64,000 bases of DNA from Bacillota bacterium (GTDB lineage Bacteria > Bacillota > Clostridia > Lachnospirales > Lachnospiraceae): positions 1-64,000 of the forward strand of contig JAEZUM010000046.1 of the NCBI GenBank assembly GCA_023421075.1. Reading direction: 5' to 3'. The position numbers and the translations under genes were made by a program. The notes beneath the pieces were generated by a model. That model was not told the origin of the DNA, did no database searches, and saw only the letters and a list, made by a program, of their open reading frames with translations. This document shows, one piece after another, positions 1-8,589 of this stretch; within the stretch, counting starts at the first letter, position 1; the number at the start of each line of letters is the position of its first letter.

Positions 1-483
1 GTAATATGCTTTATACTCCTCTAAGTCGGGTGCTGCATCATTAAACACTACATTTTTATCAAAATCAAGAACCCTCTGCTCAAATGCCAGCTGATTCTCC
101 TCAAATACCTTAAGACGATCGATTTCTGCCTGAAGCTCAGCAGCATTTGCACTGCTGTTTGCACTATTCTTTGACATATCTGCAATGGTTTGTTCTAATT
201 CCTTGATCTTTGCAACTGCTTCCGGTAATGATGTATATTCATAATTATTTTCTTCTGCAATGACAGCATCATCCACTCCGGGTAAAATCAAATTAACGAT
301 AGGAACATCTTTCAGTATTGGTCTTAATACTCCGGAACCAAATCCGCCGACATCCATTTTAATAAGTAAACCAAATACAGCGAGCCAGATAATTACAATT
401 AATAGTACGATTAAGATGGTCAAGATTTTACTGCCTTCTTTTTTATCATTATCACCGGCCTTGGCCTTATCTTTTTTAGCCAT
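1..483 (-). CDS. MotE-like flagellar operon protein, N-terminal part (cut by window edge)
   Basis: Only the first 161 codons are in the window; the gene runs off the left edge. The start ATG shares one base with the fliJ stop (TAATG), so the two are translationally coupled. The protein begins with a lysine-rich stretch (about residues 1-18), then one membrane segment (about 19-42, ILTILIVLLIVIIWLAVFGL), then an extracellular acidic region and a heptad-rich helical stretch from about residue 85. Clostridial flagellar operons commonly have, after fliJ, a membrane-anchored protein with a coiled coil and an MgtE-N-like domain (MotE family), thought to chaperone or stabilise the MotA/B stator. That placement and topology suggest the name here. 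The MgtE-N-like part would lie outside the window, so the assignment rests on position and N-terminal layout only. Confidence 0.7.
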   Translation of the reverse strand, partial: MAKKDKAKAGDNDKKEGSKILTILIVLLIVIIWLAVFGLLIKMDVGGFGSGVLRPILKDVPIVNLILPGVDDAVIAEENNYEYTSLPEAVAKIKELEQTIADMSKNSANSSANAAELQAEIDRLKVFEENQLAFEQRVLDFDKNVVFNDAAPDLEEYKAYY

Positions 484-944
484 TATCTGTCCTCCCCATC
501 AAGCGCAGGCTTGCTATAATTAAAGCTGTTAAGCTCATCTACTTCCTTTCGCTCTTCTGCATCAAATTCCAGCATATATTCATCCAATGCTTTTTCTTTG
601 AGCCTCTCCTGCGTTTTTCTTTCTACCATGGCATCGTTAAGTCTGATTCGAGCTATCTCAAGTCTATGAGCAGCATTCTTAACTGCGGTTGTCTGCTGCT
701 TTATGCTTTGCCCCATAGCTTCCAGGGCGGTCTCGCATTGCCTAATCTTAAGCAGATCCAACTTATTGCTTCGAAGGATTCGCAGCTCATTTTCATAGCC
801 GTCCTTCCGCTGCTTCAACTGCTCCAGCTTCTCTTCTTCCTTCGTTAATCGGAGTCTGGCCATACCATAAGCGATCTTTGCCTGATCCTCCAGCTTCTTT
901 TTAACCTGAAGCAAATTTTCCATGTTATATCTGAATTTTTTCAT
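483..944 (-). CDS. fliJ: Flagellar export protein FliJ
   Basis: Small 153-residue protein, almost entirely predicted coiled coil and rich in Lys, Glu, Gln and Leu. It starts MKKFRYNMENLLQVKKKLED, typical of FliJ. FliJ is the soluble stalk-like component of the flagellar type III export apparatus: it sits in the centre of the FliI ATPase ring and couples it to the FlhA export gate. The start codon overlaps the fliI stop by one base and its stop overlaps the next start by one base, so fliI-fliJ-motE form a tightly coupled run. FliJ sequences are poorly conserved, so the call depends on length, coiled-coil character and its exact place after fliI. Confidence 0.9.
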   Translation of the reverse strand: MKKFRYNMENLLQVKKKLEDQAKIAYGMARLRLTKEEEKLEQLKQRKDGYENELRILRSNKLDLLKIRQCETALEAMGQSIKQQTTAVKNAAHRLEIARIRLNDAMVERKTQERLKEKALDEYMLEFDAEERKEVDELNSFNYSKPALDGEDR

Positions 945-2254
945 TATTTATTAAAAATCTCCATCAATATCCGGATTTCATCCTGAAAATCAAGTTTCGT
1001 ATCTACATCCTGTTGAAGAAATGCATTAACCTCTTTGATTTTAGCAATCGCATGATCGATATCCGGATTAGAACCATTTTTATAAGCACCGATGTTGATG
1101 AGATCCTCAGCATCCTGATAGGTTGCAAGTACATTCTTCAGTTTTCCTGCTGCAGCCTTATGTTCACCGGTTACAATAGAGCTCATACAACGGGAGATGC
1201 TTTGAAGAACATCAATGGCCGGATAATGATTCTTGTGACCTAATTTACGGGACAACATGATATGTCCATCCAGAATACTTCTTGCCGTATCGGTAATCGG
1301 TTCGTTAAAATCATCTCCGTCAACCAATACCGTATATAATCCGGTAATGGAACCGTGCTCCGAATTACCGGCTCGCTCTAAGAGCTTTGGCATCTCTGAA
1401 TAAACACTCGGTGGATATCCTCTGGATACCGGTGGTTCACCCGAAGCTAGTCCGATTTCTCGCTGAGCCATGGAAAAACGGGTCAACGAGTCCATCATTA
1501 ACAGTACATCCTTTCCCTGATCTCGAAAGTACTCCGCAATGGCTGTTGCTGTTTTGGCAGCCTTCTTACGAATAAGAGCCGGTTTATCTGAGGTGGCAAC
1601 TACAAGAACGGAGCGCTTGATACCTTCTTCCCCCAGGTCTCGTTCTATGAATTCACGAACCTCTCTACCACGCTCTCCGATTAATGCAATTACATTAATA
1701 TCCGCTTTTGTATTTCTTGCAAACATGCCGAGTAAGGTACTCTTACCGACACCGCTGCCCGCAAAAATTCCAATTCTTTGTCCTTTTCCTACGGTAAGCA
1801 TTCCGTCTACCGCTTTTACACCCAGAGGTAATACTTCATCGATAATCTTTCTCTTCAAAGGATCCGGCGGAGGTGCTTCAGCCGGATAATACTGGCTTCG
1901 CAGAAGAACACTATCATCCATCGGGTTACCCAGACCATCTAAGGTCTTTCCAAGAAGATCTCTTCCAACGGGAACCTTGAATGCCGAGCCAGAATTCTCC
2001 ACGAGACTTCCGATCCCAACACCGGTCATATCATCATAGGGCATTAATAGAATGCGATTATCGCGAAAACCAACTACCTCGGCAGGAATTTTATGATGAC
2101 TGCCTTCTCCTGTAATATAACAGACATCATTTAGATTCGCACTGGGGCCGGAGGCTTCGATTGTAAGACCAACCATTTTTACTACTCTGCCAATCTCCTG
2201 TTCATAGGATTTACCCTGCAGCACTTTGTATTTATCAAAATTAATTGATACCAT
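944..2254 (-). CDS. fliI: Flagellum-specific ATPase FliI
   Basis: ATPase of the flagellar type III secretion system, related to the F1 beta subunit. It hydrolyses ATP at the cytoplasmic side of the basal body to help unload and unfold export substrates. Counting from the upstream ATG at 2257, a Walker A motif GSGVGKST is at residues 167-174, Walker B LLMMD at 252-256, and the ALIGERGREV segment typical of this family near 191-200. Length of about 436 residues is normal. Two adjacent ATGs are possible; the second (2254) has better spacing from the AGGA upstream and is used here. It lies 43 bp after fliH and overlaps fliJ by one base. No key residue appears missing. Confidence 0.97.
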   Translation of the reverse strand: MVSINFDKYKVLQGKSYEQEIGRVVKMVGLTIEASGPSANLNDVCYITGEGSHHKIPAEVVGFRDNRILLMPYDDMTGVGIGSLVENSGSAFKVPVGRDLLGKTLDGLGNPMDDSVLLRSQYYPAEAPPPDPLKRKIIDEVLPLGVKAVDGMLTVGKGQRIGIFAGSGVGKSTLLGMFARNTKADINVIALIGERGREVREFIERDLGEEGIKRSVLVVATSDKPALIRKKAAKTATAIAEYFRDQGKDVLLMMDSLTRFSMAQREIGLASGEPPVSRGYPPSVYSEMPKLLERAGNSEHGSITGLYTVLVDGDDFNEPITDTARSILDGHIMLSRKLGHKNHYPAIDVLQSISRCMSSIVTGEHKAAAGKLKNVLATYQDAEDLINIGAYKNGSNPDIDHAIAKIKEVNAFLQQDVDTKLDFQDEIRILMEIFNK

Positions 2255-2296
2255 CATATCCTGCTTTCTTAATATATCGACATTATTTACGAAAAA

Positions 2297-3082
2297 CTAA
2301 ATACCGGCAATTAATTTTAAATCCATAATTAAATTATTTAATTGAATATCCAGACTGCAATTAATAACCTTCAACTCAGTTTCGATAAAACATTGATTTC
2401 TCTTAAGATTAGCATCCTCGACAATATATAGAGGAACCTCTCTTCCGATCGCACTAAGCAGCAGATTCTTTCGCATTGAAATATATTCAAAATCCTCTTT
2501 TGAGACCTTTATTGTATACTCATCGCTATTATCCATGTTTTTTAGAGCCTTATCCACCAGATATAAGATAACCTCTTCCTTATCTTCAATCACGATTCCG
2601 GTGATCTTCTCTACCAAAGAAGCAATAAGATCTGCCATCTGAGGCTCCAGAGCTTCCGCCATCTTATCATATTCCTGCTTCAAATAGCGCGCCTTCTCTT
2701 CGTAGTCTGCTTTCAGCTTATTCATTTCTTTCTGATTTTGTAACAGACCATCACCATAGCCTTTTTTCTGTCCCTCGGAGTAAGCCTCACTCTTAATTCT
2801 CTCCGCTTCCGCTTTTGCACTCTCAAGGATACGGCTTGCTTCTTCTCTTGCATCCTCAATCAGGGAGGAGGCACGTTCGGAAAGCTCTTCCTGAGAGGGT
2901 CCCGGATCAATCATCAAAGCCTTAATTCCTTCTACGAATTCACCGTCTGTCGAAGGTAAAGCAGCAACCACTGCCTTTTTTCTTCTTTCTTCAAGCTCTT
3001 TATCAATTCGTGTATGCGTATCAATGGTCTTCTTGGATGTTTCTTCATATCGAATGGTATAAGCTTTTATCACATTAGACAA
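2297..3082 (-). CDS. fliH: Flagellar assembly protein FliH (TTG start)
   Basis: Regulator of the FliI ATPase that links it to the C ring and export gate. The protein has a long charged helical region (about residues 80-150) containing a short alanine-rich heptad segment, followed by a compact C-terminal domain typical of FliH/YscL/V-ATPase E-like stalk proteins. The longest open frame begins at 3178, far inside fliG. A much better start is the TTG at 3082, nine bases after a strong GGAGGTG inside the end of fliG, giving 261 residues and an 8-bp overlap with fliG. A GTG at 3073 is in frame but too far from that Shine-Dalgarno. The N-terminus would then read (M)SNVIKAYTIRYEE, a plausible FliH beginning. 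Confidence 0.9.
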   Translation of the reverse strand: MSNVIKAYTIRYEETSKKTIDTHTRIDKELEERRKKAVVAALPSTDGEFVEGIKALMIDPGPSQEELSERASSLIEDAREEASRILESAKAEAERIKSEAYSEGQKKGYGDGLLQNQKEMNKLKADYEEKARYLKQEYDKMAEALEPQMADLIASLVEKITGIVIEDKEEVILYLVDKALKNMDNSDEYTIKVSKEDFEYISMRKNLLLSAIGREVPLYIVEDANLKRNQCFIETELKVINCSLDIQLNNLIMDLKLIAGI

Positions 3083-4088
3083 TGATTTCGTCACCTCCGC
3101 CTCTAGAAATAATAATTTCTGAGGAATCTTCCAGTTTTCTGATGATATTAACAATCTTCTGCTGTGCTTCTTCAACATCCTTTAAACGTACCGGACCCAT
3201 GTATTCCATATCCTCACGTATCATGGAAGCAAGACGTTTGGATAGATTATTAAAGATAACATTCTGTACTTCTTCATTGGATCCCTTAAGCGCCACTGCA
3301 AGCTCATTGTTATCAACCTCACGAAGTACTCTCTGGATTGATTTATCATCAAGACTAAGGATATCCTCAAATACGAACATCTTACGTCTGATCTCATCCG
3401 CCAACTCAGGCTCTTCGATTTCTAAGGTCTCCATAATATGCTTCTCTGTACCACGGTCTACGGTATTCAAGATCTCTACGATGGAATCTACACCGCCGAC
3501 AATGGTATAATCCTGATTTACTAATGATGCAAGCTTTCGCTCAAGAACTCTCTCCACTTCCTTGATTACATCCGGTGAGGTACGATCCATCTGCGCGATA
3601 CGTTTTGCAACATCTGCCTGTTTATCCGGTGCCAAGGAAGAAATAATCGTGGAAGCCTGTTGCGGGGAAAGATAGGATAATATTAATGCTATGGTCTGAG
3701 GATGCTCGTCCTGAATAAAATTCAACAACTGAGTCGCATCCGTCTTACGAACAAATTCAAAGGGTCGAACCTGTAAGGATGCTGTCAGCTTACCGATAAC
3801 ATCTCTTGCCTTATCCGCACCAAGCGCTTTCTCCAGTAATTCCTTCGCATAGGAAATACCGCCCTCCGCAATATACTGCTGAGCTAAACAGATCTCATAA
3901 AATTCATCCATGACCTGATCCTTGGTGGCCGGAGAGATACTTCTGGTATTCGCGATCTCCAGGGTCATGGTCTCGATTTCTTCTTCCTTAAGGTGTTTGA
4001 AAATACTTGCAGAACGTTCCGGCCCAAGAGAAATTAACAGGATAGCCGCTTTTTGAATTCCGGTGATTTCACCATCTTTTCTTGCCAT
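3075..4088 (-). CDS. fliG: Flagellar motor switch protein FliG
   Basis: Rotor protein of the C ring: its C-terminal domain contacts the stator MotA and transmits torque, and its N-terminal domain binds FliF. At 337 residues it has normal family length. The start MARKDGEITGIQKAAILLISLG, the EHPQTIALILSYL motif in the middle domain (about residues 127-139) and the C-terminal charged torque helix (around residues 280-300) are all recognisable. It lies 12 bp after fliF. The last codons carry the Shine-Dalgarno and TTG start for fliH, so translation of the two is probably coupled. No truncation is seen. Confidence 0.98.
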   Translation of the reverse strand: MARKDGEITGIQKAAILLISLGPERSASIFKHLKEEEIETMTLEIANTRSISPATKDQVMDEFYEICLAQQYIAEGGISYAKELLEKALGADKARDVIGKLTASLQVRPFEFVRKTDATQLLNFIQDEHPQTIALILSYLSPQQASTIISSLAPDKQADVAKRIAQMDRTSPDVIKEVERVLERKLASLVNQDYTIVGGVDSIVEILNTVDRGTEKHIMETLEIEEPELADEIRRKMFVFEDILSLDDKSIQRVLREVDNNELAVALKGSNEEVQNVIFNNLSKRLASMIREDMEYMGPVRLKDVEEAQQKIVNIIRKLEDSSEIIISRGGGDEIIV

Positions 4089-4100
4089 GATAATTCCTCC

Positions 4101-5693
4101 TTAGTTCCACTCTTCATTCAGCCAGTTACGCAGCAGCTGTGCTACCGCTTCCGGTTTTTCATCCACAAATTTCTCTATCATCTTTCGAACTTCTGATACC
4201 TCATTAAATTCGATGTCCTCAATGGATTGATTCTCCTTTGTAGTAGCAAGAAGCTGCTCCACCGATAATTCAGGCTCCAGCTCCGTAACCTGTACAGGAC
4301 CTACACCCTTAAATACAACAAAAACTAACAATCCGACAATCAGAACCGCGAGTACAATCTGAAGATAATCCGTCCAGCTTCTGATCGTCTGTGCCTTAGG
4401 AAGAAACACCGGTTGCTCGTACGCTGAGATAGAGATACGATCCTCAGATATACCCGTAGCCAAAGAAACCATGGTAATTATGGATGGATCTACTGCAACC
4501 ATCTTTCTTCCATCGTTCTGTAACGCGTATTCCTCAAATGAAATATCCGCAAGCAAGCCCTCCAGCTCTAAATCTTCTTCCTTATAATTAATCACCTTAC
4601 GAAGCACAATACTGATGGAGGACTGTTCCGGGATGATTGCCCCGATCTCGAATTCTGTATTGGTTACCCGTTCATTGGGCAGATAATCATATTCCTTAAT
4701 TTCTACACTTCCGTTGGTGGAATTCGAATCCTGGATCATGTAGTCTGTCTCATCGTTCGAATCAGTACCCGGTACACCACCTGAGGTGTTGGCATTCGCC
4801 GATTTGTAGTTATAGCTATGGCTGTATAAGCCCTGATCTTGACCCTCTGCCGGAAGGTATTCCGTGTAAAGCTCCGTCACCTTGTCCATATTAAAGGTCA
4901 GATTGGGCATAATCTCCGCATCATCATAACCGCTTTTGAGCAGTCCCATATATAAGTTATTAATAAAGGTATTGCGAAGTCGCTCTTTGAAATCCTCGTT
5001 CGAATTAGCACTTCCGGAGTAAAGATCCTTCTCTCCTCCGTAAAGCAGGTTTCCCTCCTGATCAGCCACCTTAATCTTCTCGGCAGACTTATTACCGATA
5101 ACGGATGCAACTGTTTCAGCAATGGTCTGTGCCGTCTTCACCTGAAAATCATCATTTACCGTCAGTAATACACTGGCACTCGTATCCTGTGCCTCGGTTA
5201 AAATCGATGTACTGGTCTCGGTCGGAATATAGTAGACCTGAGCATCCTCCACACCTTCCATGGTTCTGATGTAATTACGTAATTGATTTTGCAGGTAGAG
5301 ATTTAACTTTAGAGTACGATCACTGTTTGTGGTACTCAGACTATTATTCAGAAGCTCATCAACGGTCAAGCCGGTAGACGGCATATCATTGCTGGCTAAG
5401 AGTAGTATTGCATCGGAATAACTCTTGGTATCAACCGATACTGTCAGCTGATCGTCTCCAAGCTTATAAGTGATATCCTGTGCTTTCAGAAGCTCGATAA
5501 CATCACTTGCATCCTTCGTAGTCTCGGATATCGTTAATACCTCATATTCTACACGCTGCATCAAGAAGATCAGCAGAGCAAACGCAAATACAACAATGCA
5601 GAAAACACTGATAATAATTGTCTTCTGCTTGCTGGTATATTTATTCCAAAGATCAAGTAATTGTCTTGGTATTTGTTTCAATCTTTCTGCCAT
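4101..5693 (-). CDS. fliF: Flagellar MS-ring protein FliF
   Basis: Inner-membrane ring protein on which the basal body is built. Of about 530 residues, it has an N-terminal membrane segment (about residues 23-46), a periplasmic-type region with YscJ/FliF ring-building motifs, a low-complexity Ser/Asn/Thr-rich stretch near the middle, and a second membrane segment near residues 455-475. A cytoplasmic tail follows that would bind FliG. Two in-frame ATGs are present. The second (5693) is nine bases from AAGGAG, whereas the first (5699) is only three bases away, so the second is chosen. It is separated from fliE by an unusually long gap containing a repeat. Confidence 0.97.
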   Translation of the reverse strand: MAERLKQIPRQLLDLWNKYTSKQKTIIISVFCIVVFAFALLIFLMQRVEYEVLTISETTKDASDVIELLKAQDITYKLGDDQLTVSVDTKSYSDAILLLASNDMPSTGLTVDELLNNSLSTTNSDRTLKLNLYLQNQLRNYIRTMEGVEDAQVYYIPTETSTSILTEAQDTSASVLLTVNDDFQVKTAQTIAETVASVIGNKSAEKIKVADQEGNLLYGGEKDLYSGSANSNEDFKERLRNTFINNLYMGLLKSGYDDAEIMPNLTFNMDKVTELYTEYLPAEGQDQGLYSHSYNYKSANANTSGGVPGTDSNDETDYMIQDSNSTNGSVEIKEYDYLPNERVTNTEFEIGAIIPEQSSISIVLRKVINYKEEDLELEGLLADISFEEYALQNDGRKMVAVDPSIITMVSLATGISEDRISISAYEQPVFLPKAQTIRSWTDYLQIVLAVLIVGLLVFVVFKGVGPVQVTELEPELSVEQLLATTKENQSIEDIEFNEVSEVRKMIEKFVDEKPEAVAQLLRNWLNEEWN

Positions 5694-5739
5694 TACCATA
5701 TGCTCCTTAGTTTGTATTTACCGAATTCATTCTAACTTA

Positions 5740-5914
5740 AATGCCAGCCCTTTGAAATAGAATGTGCCAAATGTGCCTTGTACACTTTGGTTTCGCAGGC
5801 TACACTACGATGCAGCACAAAACCCGGAAGAATAAGGAGTGAGCACCTCTGTGCGAACTTCGAAATTCTTCCCAAGGATTTTTCTGTTTTTCAAAAATCC
5901 TTTATTCACACTAG
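5740..5914. repeat. Repeat R1: hairpin-rich element between fliE and fliF
   Basis: The roughly 215-bp gap between fliE and fliF is far larger than other spacings in this operon and holds several inverted repeats. These include AAGGATTTTT...AAAAATCCTT (a 10-bp perfect stem near 5873-5901) and GAAGAAT...ATTCTTC enclosing GCAC...GTGC. The left end (AATGCC..CCCTTTGA..TAG..TGTGCC on the plus strand, about 5739-5767) matches a second copy near 33767 at 23 of 29 positions. The right end ATTCACACTAG is identical to the end of that copy. In both copies this end overlaps the TAG stop codon of the upstream gene. It may be a small mobile or palindromic repeat that also supplies the stop codon. Function is unknown; it could attenuate or process the flagellar transcript. 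Confidence 0.6.
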
Positions 5915-6222
5915 AACTGCAGGGTCATGATTTCTTTGTAAGCGTCTAATACTGCGTTGCGGACTGCAACCGTATATTGTAATGACAAATTGGCCTTTTG
6001 CTGGGCAACCTGTAAGTCATGGGTACTGTTCGTCAGACCGAGAGCATAGGATGTCTCTGCTTCTTCCGCTTCGTTTGTATATGCATTCGTCTCTTTCACC
6101 ATACCTACCGCAGCCTGGAACAAACTTTCAAAAGAAGCATTCCGGTTCTCTTTCGCAGTAGATGCGGACCCCACATTATATTTACTTAAATCCGCCAAAT
6201 TACCGATTGAAGTTATGTTCAT
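5911..6222 (-). CDS. fliE: Flagellar hook-basal body complex protein FliE
   Basis: Small (about 103 residues) component joining the MS ring to the rod. The C-terminal half has the family pattern (SLQYTVAVRNAVLDAYKEIM, with L, R and N conserved), and the length is standard. An upstream ATG at 6234 opens the same frame. The ATG at 6222 is preceded by GGAGAG at a spacing of four and gives the expected short N-terminus MNITSIGN, so it is preferred. Its stop codon TAG overlaps the end of repeat R1. It follows flgC by 27 bp. Confidence 0.96.
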   Translation of the reverse strand: MNITSIGNLADLSKYNVGSASTAKENRNASFESLFQAAVGMVKETNAYTNEAEEAETSYALGLTNSTHDLQVAQQKANLSLQYTVAVRNAVLDAYKEIMTLQF

Positions 6223-6249
6223 CGTTCTCTCCATTCAAATAAATTATTA

Positions 6250-6687
6250 CTATTTTCCTACCTCAAGTCCTTTCAAGGCCATGCTTTTCGAAGCATTGAA
6301 GGCGGTTACATTGGCCTCATAGGAACGTGTAGCATCAATCATATCCGTCATTTCTTGCACTACATTCACATTGGGATAAGTGACATACCCGTCCTCATCC
6401 GCATCCGGATGAGAGGGATCATATACCTTACGCAATGCTGATTCTCTATCCTCCGAAACCTGAGTTACCTTGACTCCGTTTCCGGCTGTTCCGGCAGTTT
6501 TCATCAGAATGTCACCAAAAGGAGTAACATCTTTTTCCGCAAATACTACAGTCTTACGACGATATACATTACCATTCTCGTCACGGGTAGTATTCACATT
6601 CGCGATATTTTGTGAAATAATGTCCAGTCTCAGTCTTTGTGCCGTCATTCCACTGGCACTGACATTCATACCATCCATAAATGACAT
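6250..6687 (-). CDS. flgC: Flagellar basal-body rod protein FlgC
   Basis: Proximal rod protein exported through the flagellar type III system. It has the N-terminal family signature with alternating hydrophobics and the Asn-rich segment (SGMTAQRLRLDIISQNIANVN) and the C-terminal heptad region (NVVQEMTDMIDATRSYEANV). The open frame extends to 6726, but a strong AGGAGG seven bases before the ATG at 6687 sets the start, giving 145 residues, the usual FlgC length. It lies between flgB and fliE in the standard order. Confidence 0.97.
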   Translation of the reverse strand: MSFMDGMNVSASGMTAQRLRLDIISQNIANVNTTRDENGNVYRRKTVVFAEKDVTPFGDILMKTAGTAGNGVKVTQVSEDRESALRKVYDPSHPDADEDGYVTYPNVNVVQEMTDMIDATRSYEANVTAFNASKSMALKGLEVGK

Positions 6688-6806
6688 AATTAATCCTCCT
6701 AATCCTGCAGGACATGATCCTCTCAACGAGACAGGATCACATCAAATAATCTGAAATATATGATTGTTATAGGGGTTCCCTATTTTATATATGATAATTA
6801 CCCTGA

Positions 6807-7196
6807 TTATCTTGCTGTAAGTACTGTCTTAAGTCGACTGAATTCCTGCGTCATCGAGTCCATCAGTGAATAGTAACGAATCTGATTCTGTGCTAAGTTC
6901 GCTGATTCGGTATCGATATCTACATTGTTTCCGTCCAATCGATAGCTCAAATTGGAATTATCCGTATATACCGTAGCATCCAGGGAAGACAGCTTAGCCT
7001 CACCCACTCTCTTATCCAGAGAATTGTCACCGAGCAGCGCTGACATCAAATAGGATTCGAATTGTACATCCTTTCTCTTATATCCGGGTGTATCAACATT
7101 AGCAATATTATTGGCAATTACTTCATTACGTTTCCAGCTTGCATCCGCTGCTTTATCCAATACGTTTATGTAATTAAAAGCGTTTGAGCCTATCAT
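6807..7196 (-). CDS. flgB: Flagellar basal-body rod protein FlgB
   Basis: First gene of the flagellar operon in this window, and a proximal rod subunit. It has the rod-protein N-terminal pattern (NEVIANNIANVDTPGYKRKDV) and ends with a short amphipathic helix. The start at 7196 (MIGSNAFNYINV) follows AAGGAG at a spacing of seven; a longer frame from 7214 has no ribosome binding site. Length of about 129 residues is normal. There is a 119-bp gap before flgC with no hairpin I could recognise. Confidence 0.96.
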   Translation of the reverse strand: MIGSNAFNYINVLDKAADASWKRNEVIANNIANVDTPGYKRKDVQFESYLMSALLGDNSLDKRVGEAKLSSLDATVYTDNSNLSYRLDGNNVDIDTESANLAQNQIRYYSLMDSMTQEFSRLKTVLTAR

Positions 7197-7440
7197 AGTT
7201 GCACTCCTTCCCATATAACATAATTATAATAAATATTTAGAAAAACACAAGATATATTTAAAAAAATAGTAGAATTATACTATACCTTGTATAATAAAGG
7301 TTTTATGTGTAGTAATCAAGATGTAGAAACCAGTCAATTTATGCAAATAATTTCTGTCCTGTAATTTAATTCCTTGCATTAATAATTTATAATTATTCGT
7401 TATATACAATGACCTAAGAATTTGGATACATTTCCCTGTT
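7197..7440. other. Intergenic region upstream of flgB
   Basis: AT-rich region between the codY terminator and flgB that should contain the flagellar operon promoter. On the minus strand a TATAAT hexamer lies at 7274-7279, about 80 bp before flgB. The sequence 17 bp upstream (AACCTT) is a poor -35 element, so the promoter may depend on an activator or another sigma factor. I saw no SigD-type promoter and no clear CodY box here. Confidence 0.3.
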
Positions 7441-7486
7441 CCACAAAAAAAGGATCTATGAGATCATAGCTCACAAATCCTTTTGC
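7441..7486 (-). terminator. Terminator after codY
   Basis: On the minus strand, a stem AAAAGGAT/ATCCTTTT (7477-7484 with 7448-7455) encloses an inner CTATGA/TCATAG helix and is followed by a T-run. It lies 14 bp after the codY stop, so it probably ends the topA-codY transcript and separates it from the flagellar operon. Confidence 0.7.
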
Positions 7487-7499
7487 ATTCCAAATCCAT

Positions 7500-8273
7500 T
7501 TATTGATTATTCAAATTCTTTAGTTCATCAAATACTACATCATTCAATACTCTGATATAGGTGCCCTTCATACCGGAAGAGCGAGATTCAATCACGCCGG
7601 CACTCTCAAATTTGCGAAGAGCGTTCACGATGACGGATCTGGTTATCCCAACTCGGTCAGCAATCTTACTTGCTACCAGGATACCTTCATTCCCCTTCAA
7701 TTCCTCAAAGATATGAGTAATTGCTTCCAATTCGGAGAAGGATAAGGTGCTGATTGCTGATTTGACAATTTGAACCTTTCGATTCTCTTCTGCATTTTCT
7801 TCATTCACCGAGCGCATCATCTCAAGTCCTACTACCGTTGTTCCATACTCACTTAGGATAATATCATCCAGTGTATATTGCGGTCCATTCTTATATAAGA
7901 ACAAAGTCCCCAGTCTCTCACCGGCGATATCAATCGGTGTAATAATTGCCTGATACGTATCGACATTGTCAAACTCGAAGCCTAAGGTCCTTAAATTCAC
8001 ATTCTCTTTGGTAGACAATATGTTTAAAAGTCTTTCGTTCAACAAGCCATCAATATGTCTTCCTACCGCATCCTTAATTAATTCCTTGATTTCAATGATA
8101 TCGTTGCGATTCTTGACACCAAGCACCTTACCTTTTCGACTGATCACCAAAACATTGGATGCCAATATTTCACTTAAGACAACACAGATGTCATTGAATA
8201 CAACCTTGTGCGAATTATTATTATGCAGCAGGTTATTGATCTTTCTTGTTTTATCCAGTAACTGTACACTCAT
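7500..8273 (-). CDS. codY: GTP- and branched-chain amino acid-sensing repressor CodY
   Basis: Global nutritional repressor of low-GC Firmicutes; it binds DNA when GTP and isoleucine/leucine/valine are plentiful. The N-terminus MSVQLLDKTRKINNLLHNN is the CodY signature. A GAF domain (about residues 1-155) is followed by a winged helix-turn-helix near residues 200-240 (ASKIADRVGITRSVIVNALR). The open frame starts at 8321, but the ATG at 8273 is eight bases from GGGAGG and gives the normal 257 residues. It sits between topA and the flagellar operon, a conserved arrangement in Firmicutes, where CodY often controls motility genes. Confidence 0.98.
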   Translation of the reverse strand: MSVQLLDKTRKINNLLHNNNSHKVVFNDICVVLSEILASNVLVISRKGKVLGVKNRNDIIEIKELIKDAVGRHIDGLLNERLLNILSTKENVNLRTLGFEFDNVDTYQAIITPIDIAGERLGTLFLYKNGPQYTLDDIILSEYGTTVVGLEMMRSVNEENAEENRKVQIVKSAISTLSFSELEAITHIFEELKGNEGILVASKIADRVGITRSVIVNALRKFESAGVIESRSSGMKGTYIRVLNDVVFDELKNLNNQ

Positions 8274-8442
8274 TACATAGTCCTCCCAGCTTTCATATAT
8301 CCTTCCAGGTTCCAAAAACACTATGTTAGCTCTAAAGTATTCATGGAAGAAGACAATACAATTAAGAAATTACGATAAGTTAGAAATCACTGTCCGTGAT
8401 TTCGTTGTATTTCAGAAGACTTCTAATTGTACTACCTTTTCA

Positions 8443-8471
8443 ATTTTATCACATATTATCACCAAAAACAA
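8443..8471 (-). promoter_or_regulatory. Candidate sigma-A promoter of codY
   Basis: On the minus strand TTGTTT (8466-8471), a 17-bp spacer and TAAAAT (8443-8448) form a plausible vegetative promoter about 170 bp before the codY start. The rest of the 316-bp topA-codY gap (8274-8589) is very AT-rich. It contains GAAAATT half-sites resembling half of the CodY box, but no full box. Confidence 0.45.
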
Positions 8472-8589
8472 TAGGCTTTTCTGTATTTTGACACACATTT
8501 TTATATAATTTTCAATTTTTATATCCAATTTTGCGTATTTTCGAAAAAACATTATATTTTGTCACAATTTGAAAAGTCTTAGGTGAGAT

